DNA of 64,000 nt from the NCBI RefSeq assembly GCF_003710985.1, contig NZ_RHHT01000007.1:1-64000 (forward strand), in the 5' to 3' direction. The position numbers and the translations under genes are program-made. Positions 53,894 through 62,014 of this stretch are shown here, piece by piece; position 1 is the stretch's first letter; the number at the start of each line of letters is the position of its first letter. The notes beneath the pieces were generated by a model. It saw only the letters and a list, made by a program, of their open reading frames with translations. It made no database searches and was not told the origin of the DNA. Source of the DNA: Brevibacillus panacihumi. GTDB taxonomy: Bacteria > Bacillota > Bacilli > Brevibacillales > Brevibacillaceae.

Positions 53894-54184
53894 ATCATTT
53901 TAAAGGTAAGGTTGGGGAGACGTGGAGCTGGCTGAGGAAAAAGAAGAAAAAAGCGCAAGGCTTTTGGGATCTTGACTCAGCCGGAACGGAAAAGGCGGAA
54001 CACGCTTTTAGCGGACAACCTTGAAACCGCTTCTTCGAATCGGCTGCTTTTGGCCGCGGTTCCGCCTTTGGAGTGGGAGGCGGCCAGGAATGACCCCCAG
54101 CAAAGATCCCAACCGGCCTGGAGTGTTTTCTTCTTTTTCCTCCTCTCCACCACAGTTCGATCAACAACCACACAAAAAAAGCCC
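53881..54184. repeat. Large nested inverted repeat of about 300 bp, no gene
   Basis: Complementary arms share one centre near 54038: GGGC-TTTTTTT with AAAAAAAGCCC (53881 and 54174), GGTTG with CAACC (53910 and 54165), GTGGAG with CTCCAC (53922 and 54145), a perfect 17-base pair GAGGAAAAAGAAGAAAA with TTTTCTTCTTTTTCCTC (53934-53950 and 54126-54142), and TTGGGATCTT with AAGATCCCAA (53964 and 54103). AAAGGCGGAAC with GTTCCGCCTTT (53991 and 54059) lies inside, shifted by 8. The frames in it have weak coding signs and are discarded. It may be a MITE-like element, a decayed inverted duplication or a large structured RNA. The next promoter, for RNase J, is TGATACAAT at 54248-54255. Confidence 0.75.
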
Positions 54185-54317
54185 AAACCAAAGGTAGGGA
54201 ATCGCCAACGATTGGCAAAGCTAGATGAAACGAATGACGTCCGTTGTGATACAATAGAAATGGCATGCTTGGTTCGGGTTCCCAAAATCATGCACGATGA
54301 TGCTAGGAGGAAAGAGT

Positions 54318-55970
54318 TTGAGTGACGTTAAGATTTTTGCGATGGGCGGACTCGGCGAGATCGGAAAAAACATGTATTGCGTCGAGTACGAGGATGAAAT
54401 CATCATCATTGACTGTGGAGTAAAATTTCCGGAGAACGAGATGTTCGGGATCGATCTGGTCATTCCCGACGTCTCCTATCTGGTTTCCAATCAGCATAAA
54501 ATCAAAGCCTTGCTGCTGACGCATGGACATGAGGATCACATTGGGGCGATTCCTTATGTCATGAAGCAAATCAAGGTGCCGATCTACGGCGGTCGTCTTA
54601 CCCTGGGCTTGGTCAAGGCGAAGCTGGAAGAGCACCGCATGCAAAACGACGTGACGCTGATTCCGATTTCGGAAGACACCGAGATTCCTTTTGGTAAACT
54701 GAAGGCGTCTTTCTTCCGCACCAATCACAGCATCCCGGATTCGTTCGGTATTGTCTTGCATACGCCGGAGGGCATGGTCATCCATACGGGAGACTTCAAG
54801 TTCGACATGACGCCTGTCGGACATACGACCGAGTACGGCAAAATTGCCCGCATCGGTGCAAGCGGGGACGTATTGGCGCTGCTTTCGGATAGTACCAACA
54901 GCGAGCGTCCTGGTTTTACCGCATCTGAACGCACCGTAGGCGAAGGCATCCTGGAAGTCGTGCAAAAAGCGCGTGGACGAATCATTTTGGCTACCTTTGC
55001 TTCCAACGTACATCGTCTGCAACAGGTCGTCGATGCTGCGCAGGAATGCAATCGCAAGGTAGCGGTAATCGGCCGCAGCATGGAAAAGGTTTTTTTGATT
55101 GGACAAGAGCTGGGCTATATCCAGATGCCGGAGGGCATGCTGATCGATATCAAGCATATCGACAATTACGCCGACAATCAGGTTTTGATCATTTGCACCG
55201 GCAGTCAGGGAGAGCCGATGGCAGCTCTGACGCGGATCGCTTCGGGCTCGCACCGGACGGTCTCCATCTATCCAGAGGATACAGTGATCATCTCCGCGTC
55301 CCCGATTCCGGGGAATACGGTCAATGTGAGCCGGACGATTGACAAGCTGTACCGTGCAGGAGCCAATGTCATCTTGAGCCATGTCTTTGACATTCACGCA
55401 TCGGGCCATGGCAGCAGCGAAGAGCTGAAGCTGATGCTCAACTTCATCCGTCCGCGTTACTTTATCCCGATCCACGGGGAGTACCGCATGCTCAAGACCC
55501 ACTCCAAGCTGGCACAGCAGGTGGGCATCGACGAGAGCAATATTTTCATCATGGACAATGGAGATGTGCTGAACTGCAGCCGGGAGAAGGCGTGGCTCAG
55601 CAAGGTGTCGGCTGGCATCGTTCTGATTGACGGTAGCGGCATTGGGGATGTCGGGAATATCGTTCTTCGCGACCGCAAGCATTTGGCAGAGGATGGCCTG
55701 ATGGTGGTCGTCGTCAGCCTCGACATGAAGAACTTCAAGATCCTGACTGGTCCCGATATCGTCAGCCGCGGCTTCGTCTACGTGCGCGGCTCCGAATCGC
55801 TGATCCAGGAAGCGACGGCCTTGGTTCGCCAACGCTTGCAGGAAGCATTGGAGAAGAAGATCAAGGAATGGTCCGAGCTGAAGTCGCAGATCAACGAAGT
55901 GATCAAGCCGTTCATCTATGAAAAAACGGGCCGCAACCCGATGATTCTTACCATTTTGATGGAAGTGTAG
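54318..55970 (+). CDS. rnjA: Ribonuclease J
   Basis: A 550-residue metallo-beta-lactamase/beta-CASP nuclease that degrades and processes RNA 5' ends. Zinc motif HGHEDHIGAIPY near 74-85, HTGDFKFD, the beta-CASP part with SDSTNSERPGFT and FGRSM-like IGRSMEKV, GHGSSEELKLML and PIHGEYRMLK are intact, ending PMILTILMEV. The HGHEDHIG active site and overall match favour J1 over the altered J2. TTG start (54318) has AGGAGG 6-8 bases upstream. In many Firmicutes rnjA follows the rpoY gene; no such gene is seen here. Confidence 0.93.
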   Translation: MSDVKIFAMGGLGEIGKNMYCVEYEDEIIIIDCGVKFPENEMFGIDLVIPDVSYLVSNQHKIKALLLTHGHEDHIGAIPYVMKQIKVPIYGGRLTLGLVKAKLEEHRMQNDVTLIPISEDTEIPFGKLKASFFRTNHSIPDSFGIVLHTPEGMVIHTGDFKFDMTPVGHTTEYGKIARIGASGDVLALLSDSTNSERPGFTASERTVGEGILEVVQKARGRIILATFASNVHRLQQVVDAAQECNRKVAVIGRSMEKVFLIGQELGYIQMPEGMLIDIKHIDNYADNQVLIICTGSQGEPMAALTRIASGSHRTVSIYPEDTVIISASPIPGNTVNVSRTIDKLYRAGANVILSHVFDIHASGHGSSEELKLMLNFIRPRYFIPIHGEYRMLKTHSKLAQQVGIDESNIFIMDNGDVLNCSREKAWLSKVSAGIVLIDGSGIGDVGNIVLRDRKHLAEDGLMVVVVSLDMKNFKILTGPDIVSRGFVYVRGSESLIQEATALVRQRLQEALEKKIKEWSELKSQINEVIKPFIYEKTGRNPMILTILMEV

Positions 55971-56054
55971 CGCAACACACTTCCTCATTCTCCAATGGGA
56001 ATGAAGGGGTTATAATAGGAATAACGGAAATGAGAATAAAGGAGAGACTGCCCG

Positions 56055-56486
56055 ATGATGTCTTATGAAGCATACATGAGCCAAGTAATCCAGCCGATGC
56101 GTGATGAACTGACTCACAACGGTTTTCAAGAGCTTCGCACAGCAGAAGAAGTAGAACAAACCTTGCCAAACCAAAAAGGTCTGACCCTGGTCGTCGTGAA
56201 CTCCGTCTGTGGCTGTGCCGCAGGTCTGGCTCGACCAGCCGTGGTTCATTCGCTGAACCACCCGAAAAAACCAGTTCACCTCTATACCGTTTTTGCCGGA
56301 CAAGACAAGGAAGCGACAGCGAAGGCCCGCGAGTATTTTGAAGGCTATGCACCGTCTTCCCCATCCTTTGCTATCATGAAAGACGGCAAAATCATGACGA
56401 TGATCGAACGCCATCAGATCGAAAACAACGATCTGCAATCGATCGCCAATTTGCTGACCAGCGCGTACGACAAGTACAGCGAATAA
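56055..56486 (+). CDS. BrxA/BrxB-family bacilliredoxin
   Basis: A 143-residue protein (YphP/YqiW group) with thioredoxin-like fold. The active-site motif CGC is seen in NSVCGCAAGLARP near residue 55, the site that removes bacillithiol from oxidised proteins. The RBS is AAAGGAGAG; a -10 TATAAT lies at 56011. MM at the start leaves two equal ATG candidates. A terminator follows at 56502. Confidence 0.92.
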   Translation: MMSYEAYMSQVIQPMRDELTHNGFQELRTAEEVEQTLPNQKGLTLVVVNSVCGCAAGLARPAVVHSLNHPKKPVHLYTVFAGQDKEATAKAREYFEGYAPSSPSFAIMKDGKIMTMIERHQIENNDLQSIANLLTSAYDKYSE

Positions 56487-56501
56487 GATCAGGGAAATAA
56501 G

Positions 56502-56534
56502 AAAGGCGCTCTTCCTAGGAAGGGCGCCTTTTTG
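56502..56534. terminator. Intrinsic terminator between convergent genes
   Basis: AAGGCGCTCTTCC and GGAAGGGCGCCTT arms around a short loop, then TTTTTG; serves the bacilliredoxin gene. Confidence 0.85.
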
Positions 56535-56548
56535 TATGGAAAAAGCCG

Positions 56549-57334
56549 TTATGGCAGCGAGATTGAGAACAATTTCTTTGCCAGCTCCGAGAAGCTTTCA
56601 CTCTCGACGTCTTCTTTTGTCATGCTTCCATTTTCCCATCGTGTAAACGAATGGTTGGTCAAGGTGAGGCTGCCTGTCTCTGTCAATTTGGTGATGAGCG
56701 GCGTTTTGTTAAAGGGAGATTCAGGATGCTCGGCAATGATCTTCTGAATCAGATTGCAGGCAGACAAATCGGGCAGCTCGATCCGGGAATCAAATGCGTA
56801 GCCGATTCTCCAATCCGCATCCTTGTGCTTCAGCTTCAGCTCAAGTACATGGTCGCCGTGCGCGCTCTTTTCTTTTCTGACCCGGAATTCTCCATTGAAG
56901 GAGCTGATTGTTTCACCGGTTAAAGGGACAGGCTTTAATGGCAGATTTCCTCCGAAGCCTGTATCGAGCAAATAGGTGCTGCCCGCATGACGCAGCAGGA
57001 TGGCGACATGGGTTCTTCCCAGCCTTTGATATTCCTGTGTTTCATTCTGGTACACAACTCCGTTTGTCAGCGCAACATCAAGCCCGTTTTCCTTTAGGAA
57101 CAGATACAGCAGCGGGTTTAACTCATAGCACAGCCCGCCTTGGTTTTGCTGCAGGATCTTGGCGATGAGTCGGTCTTCGGAGATGCCAGCACCGTTTTGT
57201 TGGATGACGCTCAGGTTTTCAAAAGGGATGGTCACTGCTGTTCGTTCCAGGACTTCATCCAAATTCTCAAAGGTGACAGGGCTGTTTTCTGGCAGGCCAA
57301 TTCGCTTGCGAAACAAGGCATTCAGTTCGCTCAT
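56549..57334 (-). CDS. Arylamine N-acetyltransferase
   Basis: A 261-residue NAT that transfers acetyl from acetyl-CoA to arylamines or hydrazines. The triad: Cys in QNQGGLCYELNPLL near 69, His in LGRTHVAILL near 108, and Asp in YLLDTGFGGNLPL near 123. The RPVPL-type end of the active-site loop is present. Length fits short bacterial NATs. ATG with GGAGGGATG upstream. It is divergent from the SDR remnant and convergent with the bacilliredoxin gene. Confidence 0.92.
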   Translation of the reverse strand: MSELNALFRKRIGLPENSPVTFENLDEVLERTAVTIPFENLSVIQQNGAGISEDRLIAKILQQNQGGLCYELNPLLYLFLKENGLDVALTNGVVYQNETQEYQRLGRTHVAILLRHAGSTYLLDTGFGGNLPLKPVPLTGETISSFNGEFRVRKEKSAHGDHVLELKLKHKDADWRIGYAFDSRIELPDLSACNLIQKIIAEHPESPFNKTPLITKLTETGSLTLTNHSFTRWENGSMTKEDVESESFSELAKKLFSISLP

Positions 57335-57494
57335 TTTTCATCCCTCCACGATTATAATAATACCTGATCAATGATGTTCTCATGACCTCAACAAATAGGG
57401 GTATCTCGTTTGCCCAAAAAAGGTTGAACGGAACTTTTTTTACTTCCATAATATACTAAATAGTTTAAAAAGTATACTAAAGTGGTGCGGTTAC

Positions 57495-57758
57495 TTGGGG
57501 AAGAGGAAACTGGCGGTGGTAACGGGTGTTATACGCGAATTGGGCCGAGCAATGCTGGATCGGTTTCACGAACTCGATTGGATGGTAGCGGGTTGCGGGC
57601 GCTCAGTGGAAGCTGTGGAGGAACTGCGCCGGCAATTTGGTGAAGCACATCATTTTTCGGTTGTGGATGTAGCAGATCAGCAAGAAGTGGGCGGAGGAAG
57701 TGGTCCAGCGCCTTGGTCCCAAGGAGAATGGAAGGTCGCTTACTTGTCCCAGAGTTAA
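57495..57758 (+). pseudogene. Truncated SDR remnant
   Basis: The frame starts like a short-chain dehydrogenase (KLAVVTGVIRELGRAMLDRFHELDWMVAGCGRSVEAVEELRRQFG...VVDVADQQEV), but the cofactor loop is altered to TGVIRELG and the frame shifts near 57690: continuation in the next frame reads WAEEVVQRLGPKENGR and soon stops. NNAG and the YxxxK catalytic part are missing. I infer a disrupted gene. Two TATACTAAA repeats (57452 and 57473), about 20 bases apart, lie before it and probably are its old promoter or operator. Confidence 0.75.
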
Positions 57759-57863
57759 CTAGACTTTCGAGACAACGTTTCCGTTATGGAGACGGTATTT
57801 TCCCGTTTGCCTATGCAAGAGGGGGCAGAAGAACCATTAGCATATAGCTTCTGTTTAGACTGA

Positions 57864-57901
57864 ATCGCTCACCCCGCGTTGGGAGTGAGCGATCTTTTTT
57901 T
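57864..57901. terminator. Intrinsic terminator
   Basis: ATCGCTCACCC and GGGAGTGAGCGAT pair with a 5-base loop and end in TTTTTTT; it follows the SDR remnant, and faces the convergent MFS gene. Confidence 0.88.
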
Positions 57902-57921
57902 ATGAGCAATCTTAGCACTAA

Positions 57922-59154
57922 CTATTGTGAATGGCTCATCAGCTTCTGCCGATCCCGCTGCAAATACGCGTGAAGCATGCAGAGAAGAACCGCAGCAAAC
58001 GATACTACGGTAGAAATCAACAAGCTCGACTCGACCCCGCCTTGATCGTACACATATCCCAAGGCAAGCGGTCCCAGCAAGCGCCCCACTGCCGTAATCG
58101 AGCCGACCACCCCGAGGTAAAAGGGAGCCATCTCTCCCGTCCGCTCCGAAATAAAAGTAGGGATCGTGGGGGCGATCAGCATTTCGCCGAAGGTCGTAAT
58201 GACCATACCAGTAACAAAGGCAGCATAGCTATCGTGCAAGAAGAGCATAAAGGCAAAGCCGCAGCCGTACGCAACTGCGCTGGCGACGAGCTGTGCGGAC
58301 AAATTTTGCCGCATCAGGCGTTTGACCCAGGAAATCAGAGGCTGACCGGCAAAAATAATAATCCCGTTTACGGTCCACAGCCAGCTGTAAGCAGACAACG
58401 GCATGCCTTGGCTGGTCAGATAAGGCGCGACCCCCGTATTCCACACTGTAGTGGAAAAGAAAATAAAGCCTCCGCCAAGCGCCATAAACAAATATACACG
58501 GTAATTGAGCAGCAGCTGCAAGGTTTCGGCACCAGTTCGCCTGGCTGCTTGCTCGTGATCCTTGCCGACGAGATCTTTATGGGAAATATGCTTCATGATC
58601 AGGAAGAAGAACAGGCCGAACAGCAAGGTGCTGACGCCATTGATAAAAAAGGTCAACTGAAACGAAAATGTCGCGATCAAGCCTGCCAACGCCGTTCCGA
58701 TCGCCATGCCCATATTGTTTCCTACATAGACGATATTAAAGATCTCTCGCCGCTGTTCTTTCCAGCGGAAACCGATAAATGCCTGAATCGCGGGCGCAGA
58801 CAGATTATACGTAAAGCCCAGGCACATCATGATTCCCAGATACACAGGCCAGCTCTGTGTAAGCGGGATGGAAAGCTGAAAAAGACCTTGCAGGAACAAG
58901 GCTCCGACGATGAGACGCTTGGCTCCCAGACGGTGAAAAAGCGAACCGCCGACAAACTGGCCGAAGATTCCGGCAATGGATTGAAGCATGAGTACAAAAC
59001 CGGCTTCTGTCATTGTGCGCCCGAGTATCGTATGCACGTACAAGGTAGTCAAAGGCCACATGAATGCACTGCCTGCCGCATTGATAAAGCTGGCAGTGAG
59101 AAATAGCATCGCCTCTCGAGGATAGCGTTGCAAAAGAGAAAACGGCGGTATCAT
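57922..59154 (-). CDS. MFS transporter
   Basis: A 410-residue major facilitator of about twelve helices. N-terminal MLFLTASFINAAGSAFMWPLTTLYVHTILGRTMTEAGFVLMLQSIAGIFGQFVGGSLFHRLGAKRLIVGA carries the GGxxxxRxGxKR loop motif; the long central loop has KDLVGKDHEQAARR. It resembles YttB/MdtG-like sugar or drug exporters; the substrate is not predictable. RBS GAGAAGGTG. Single gene with a terminator facing it from the SDR remnant. Confidence 0.87.
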   Translation of the reverse strand: MIPPFSLLQRYPREAMLFLTASFINAAGSAFMWPLTTLYVHTILGRTMTEAGFVLMLQSIAGIFGQFVGGSLFHRLGAKRLIVGALFLQGLFQLSIPLTQSWPVYLGIMMCLGFTYNLSAPAIQAFIGFRWKEQRREIFNIVYVGNNMGMAIGTALAGLIATFSFQLTFFINGVSTLLFGLFFFLIMKHISHKDLVGKDHEQAARRTGAETLQLLLNYRVYLFMALGGGFIFFSTTVWNTGVAPYLTSQGMPLSAYSWLWTVNGIIIFAGQPLISWVKRLMRQNLSAQLVASAVAYGCGFAFMLFLHDSYAAFVTGMVITTFGEMLIAPTIPTFISERTGEMAPFYLGVVGSITAVGRLLGPLALGYVYDQGGVESSLLISTVVSFAAVLLCMLHAYLQRDRQKLMSHSQ

Positions 59155-59330
59155 CTCTATTCACCTTCTCTGGTAAGATAATGTAAGTATAGAATATTTT
59201 TGAAACTTTGTAAACAAAAAAGTTTGTTATATGCTTGGCCGTACCCAAATATAGGCTGCTCCACATTAATCTGATTCGAGTATACTAAACAAAGGACGAA
59301 AGTGAGCAATGGAGCAAAGGTGGAGTCTTT

Positions 59331-60329
59331 TTGAAACGAATCGGGAAACGAATACTTGTCCTGTTGTTGTTTTGTTTAGTAGTAGCGACCGGCTATTATG
59401 GATATGCCTTTTATCAATTTTCGCAGGGAATTCAGCAGCCTAATCTGGTCGAGCCGAATCCAGCCCCTTCTGCAGGGAGCAGTGAGTGGACGAAAGCCGC
59501 AGAGCTTCCTCGCTGGGATGGCAAAGACCGCGTCAACATCCTCCTTATGGGGGTAGACCGCAGGGGGAATCGCAATAGCGGGTTGCCGCGGTCAGACTCG
59601 ATGATGCTCGTCAGTCTGGACCCGGAACACAAGCGTTTTGATCTCTTTTCCATTCTACGGGATACCTACGTGGAGATTCCCGGCTACGGCGAATCGCGAA
59701 TCAATGCTGCCGTGGTGAATGGCGGACCGGAACTGGCGATGAAAACAGTGAGCAAATTTACCGGATTGCCGGTTGATCGCTATGTCATAACGGATTTTGA
59801 GGGCTTCAAGGCGTTGATTGATACGATCGGCGGCGTTGAATTGGATGTGGAGAAGAACATGTACTACCACGATCCGACCGATAAGGGCCGTTACGACATC
59901 AATCTGAAAAAAGGGCTTCAGAAGCTTGATGGCGATAAAGCTTTGCAATACGTCCGCTTCCGTCACGATGCAACCTCGGACTATACGCGGACTGAGCGGC
60001 AGCGCAAACTTTTTGCGGCCGTAGCGAAGCAGATGAGGCAGGGAACGACGTTGATTCAGTTGCCGACGATTCTGAAGGAAGTGACACCCTATATTCAGAC
60101 CAATATCAGCTCGATGGATATGCTCAAGCTTTCCGCTCTTGGTCTGCAGCTTGACACAGACCATCCGGGCAACTACCAGCTTCCTCCTATGGGAATGTTC
60201 CGTGAGTCGCATCGTGCAGGTTCCGTGCTCGTGCCCGATGTTGCCCAGGTGCAGAACTTTATGAAGGAAATACTCGAATCACCAGAAACGAAGGAAAAAG
60301 CAGCAACAAGTACAAGTACAGACGAATAG
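59331..60329 (+). CDS. LytR-CpsA-Psr (LCP) cell-wall polymer ligase
   Basis: A 332-residue membrane protein of the LCP family that attaches teichoic acids or other glycopolymers to peptidoglycan. One membrane helix at about 8-27, then LCP core: VNILLMGVDRRGN, PRSDSMMLVSLDP, FSILRDTYVEIPGYGESRINAAVVNGG and DFEGFKALIDTIGGVELDV. C-terminal tail is Thr/Lys-rich. TTG start with AAAGGTGGAG upstream. Single-gene unit with a terminator at 60339. Confidence 0.93.
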   Translation: MKRIGKRILVLLLFCLVVATGYYGYAFYQFSQGIQQPNLVEPNPAPSAGSSEWTKAAELPRWDGKDRVNILLMGVDRRGNRNSGLPRSDSMMLVSLDPEHKRFDLFSILRDTYVEIPGYGESRINAAVVNGGPELAMKTVSKFTGLPVDRYVITDFEGFKALIDTIGGVELDVEKNMYYHDPTDKGRYDINLKKGLQKLDGDKALQYVRFRHDATSDYTRTERQRKLFAAVAKQMRQGTTLIQLPTILKEVTPYIQTNISSMDMLKLSALGLQLDTDHPGNYQLPPMGMFRESHRAGSVLVPDVAQVQNFMKEILESPETKEKAATSTSTDE

Positions 60330-60338
60330 GGAAGCTCA

Positions 60339-60368
60339 GGCTGCCGGGAGGATCTCGGCGGCCTTTTT
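60339..60368 (+). terminator. Intrinsic terminator
   Basis: GGCTGCCG and CGGCGGCC stem with a 9-base loop, then TTTTTC; ends the LCP gene. Confidence 0.85.
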
Positions 60369-60455
60369 CTTTTTGTGAAAAAATATAATTAATTGTTAAA
60401 CATTTGACGATATAAAAGTAGGTTGTATATTTCGCATATAGCGGAGGGGACATCG

Positions 60456-61751
60456 ATGAAAAAACTGATTTCAACCAGCCTGATTCTTGCTTTATTGGCT
60501 GTAGCACCGATCGCAGGTGTACACGCGGGCGATAAAGGAAAAGAATCGGAACGAGCAAAGCAGGAAAGCAAGGCCAATGAGAAGGCTGAGAAAGAAAAAG
60601 AAAAGGCTAAAGAGAAGGAAGAAAAGGAAAAAGAGAAAGCCGAGAAGGAAAAGGAAGAGGCAAAAGAAAAGGCTGAGAAAGAGAAAGAAAAAGCTGAGAA
60701 AGAGGCCGAGAAGGCCAAAGAGAAGGCTGAGAAAGAAGCCGAAAAGGCGAAGGAAAAAGTTGAGAAGGTATTAGAAAAAGCGGAGAAGGAAGCAGAAAAA
60801 GCGAAAGAGAACGCCGAAAAAGAGGCCAAAAAAGCAAAAGAGGAATTAGAGAAAGCGGCTAAAAAGGCGGAAGAAGATAAAAAGAAAGCCGAAGAAAAGG
60901 CTCAGAAAGAAATCGAGAAGCTTCAGGTAGAAGCCAAAGCCAATGCAAATGCCAATGTTGACTACGAGGCCAAAAAAGCAGCCATTCAACAAGCTGTACA
61001 AGCGAAAAAAGAGCTGATTGACCTTCGGATACAGTTGAAGAAAAACCCGGTGGTAACGGATGAGCTGAAAGCAAAATACGAAGAGCTGACCAGCCGCCTG
61101 GAGCAATTGTCCGAGCTGCAGCAAGCGCTGGAGGTTCAAAAGGAACTTCTGGACCGTTTCTACAAGCCAGGTGACAAGAAAAGCTTTGAGAAACTGGGTG
61201 AGTTGTACCAAAAAACAGGGGCAAGCGGGCTGAAAGCCTTCGTAAACGGGAAAGAAGTGGTAATGGACGTAGCTCCGTTCCGGGAAAAAGGCCGTGCTCT
61301 GGTACCTGTGCGTGCAGTAAGTGCCTCCCTGAATGCTGAAGTGGAGTGGAAAGCGGAGACCCGTGTCGTTGAAGTGGTGCGCGGAGACAAAAAGATCGTG
61401 CTTTACCTCGATTCTGGAGAAGCGGAAGTCAACGGTCAAAAAGTAACGCTGGAGACCAAGCCAGTCCTGAAAAACGGACGCGTGTTCCTGCCGCTCCGTT
61501 TTATCGGGGAAGCGCTGAACACCAAAGTCGACTATGAGGAAAAAGGTGAAATCATCATCATAGAGGATGAAGAAGCCGTTGATCCAGTTGTAGAAGAAGA
61601 AGCGGAAGCAGATGCGGATGTTGAAGCAGACGCAGAAGCAGAAGCGGAAGCAGATGCGGATGTTGAAGCAGACGCAGAAGCAGAAGCAGAAGCAGAAGCA
61701 AATGCAGAAGCTGGTACAGAAGCAGACGCGGAAGCTGCTGCTGCAGAATAA
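60456..61751 (+). CDS. Secreted Lys/Glu coiled-coil protein with a copper-amine-oxidase-N domain
   Basis: A 431-residue exported protein. Signal peptide (KKLISTSLILALLAVAPIAGVHAG, cleavage near 26), then a 130-residue almost uninterrupted Lys/Glu/Ala helix with heptad-like KAEKEAEK units (35-165), a second helical region to about 265, a copper-amine-oxidase-N-type stalk domain at about 265-375 (GRALVPVRAVSASLNAEVEW, GRVFLPLRFIGEALNTKVDYEE) and an acidic Ala/Glu/Asp tail. The long helix resembles surface spacers. Copper binding is not implied. RBS GCGGAGGGG. It follows a terminator and has no operon partner. Confidence 0.83.
   Translation: MKKLISTSLILALLAVAPIAGVHAGDKGKESERAKQESKANEKAEKEKEKAKEKEEKEKEKAEKEKEEAKEKAEKEKEKAEKEAEKAKEKAEKEAEKAKEKVEKVLEKAEKEAEKAKENAEKEAKKAKEELEKAAKKAEEDKKKAEEKAQKEIEKLQVEAKANANANVDYEAKKAAIQQAVQAKKELIDLRIQLKKNPVVTDELKAKYEELTSRLEQLSELQQALEVQKELLDRFYKPGDKKSFEKLGELYQKTGASGLKAFVNGKEVVMDVAPFREKGRALVPVRAVSASLNAEVEWKAETRVVEVVRGDKKIVLYLDSGEAEVNGQKVTLETKPVLKNGRVFLPLRFIGEALNTKVDYEEKGEIIIIEDEEAVDPVVEEEAEADADVEADAEAEAEADADVEADAEAEAEAEANAEAGTEADAEAAAAE
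61602..61685 (+). repeat. Tandem 42-bp repeat in the acidic tail
   Basis: Two identical copies (61602-61643 and 61644-61685) encode the 14-residue unit AEADADVEADAEAE. Followed by further imperfect AEAEA triplets. Such units can expand or contract by slippage. Confidence 0.8.
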
Positions 61752-61773
61752 TCATTTTCATAAAGAGCGATAG

Positions 61774-61799
61774 GCCCGGACGTTTTCCGGGTCTTTTTC
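61774..61799 (+). terminator. Intrinsic terminator
   Basis: CCCGGA and TCCGGG arms with a short loop followed by TCTTTTTC, ending the Lys/Glu-rich gene. Confidence 0.82.
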
Positions 61800-62014
61800 T
61801 TTTACTCATAAACAAATAATCCTGATAAATCCTCTTTTCTAGGAGCTTCATTCCCGCCAAAACGCTCATCTGACCAAGCCGTTCTTTATATTTATTCATA
61901 GTTATATTAATATTCATAAAATTTAATGAAATCTATCCAAAACCCATTCCCAAAGGATATCCGCTCAAGTATATTTTGGTGGAAAAAGATTTCAGATAAA
62001 GGGGGATTTTTGGA

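Noticed and set aside
53895-54325. Several frames of about 100 residues in the inverted repeat
   Set aside because: They run through repeat arms, lack RBS and look like low-complexity shadow.
54303-55988. 561-residue minus-strand frame opposite the RNase J gene
   Set aside because: Antisense shadow; high GC at third positions keeps the opposite frame open. Composition is His/Arg/Asp-biased without motifs.
60577-60920. Regular A/G-rich repeats resembling an array
   Set aside because: They are the codons of the Lys/Glu helix in the secreted protein, without CRISPR repeat/spacer spacing.
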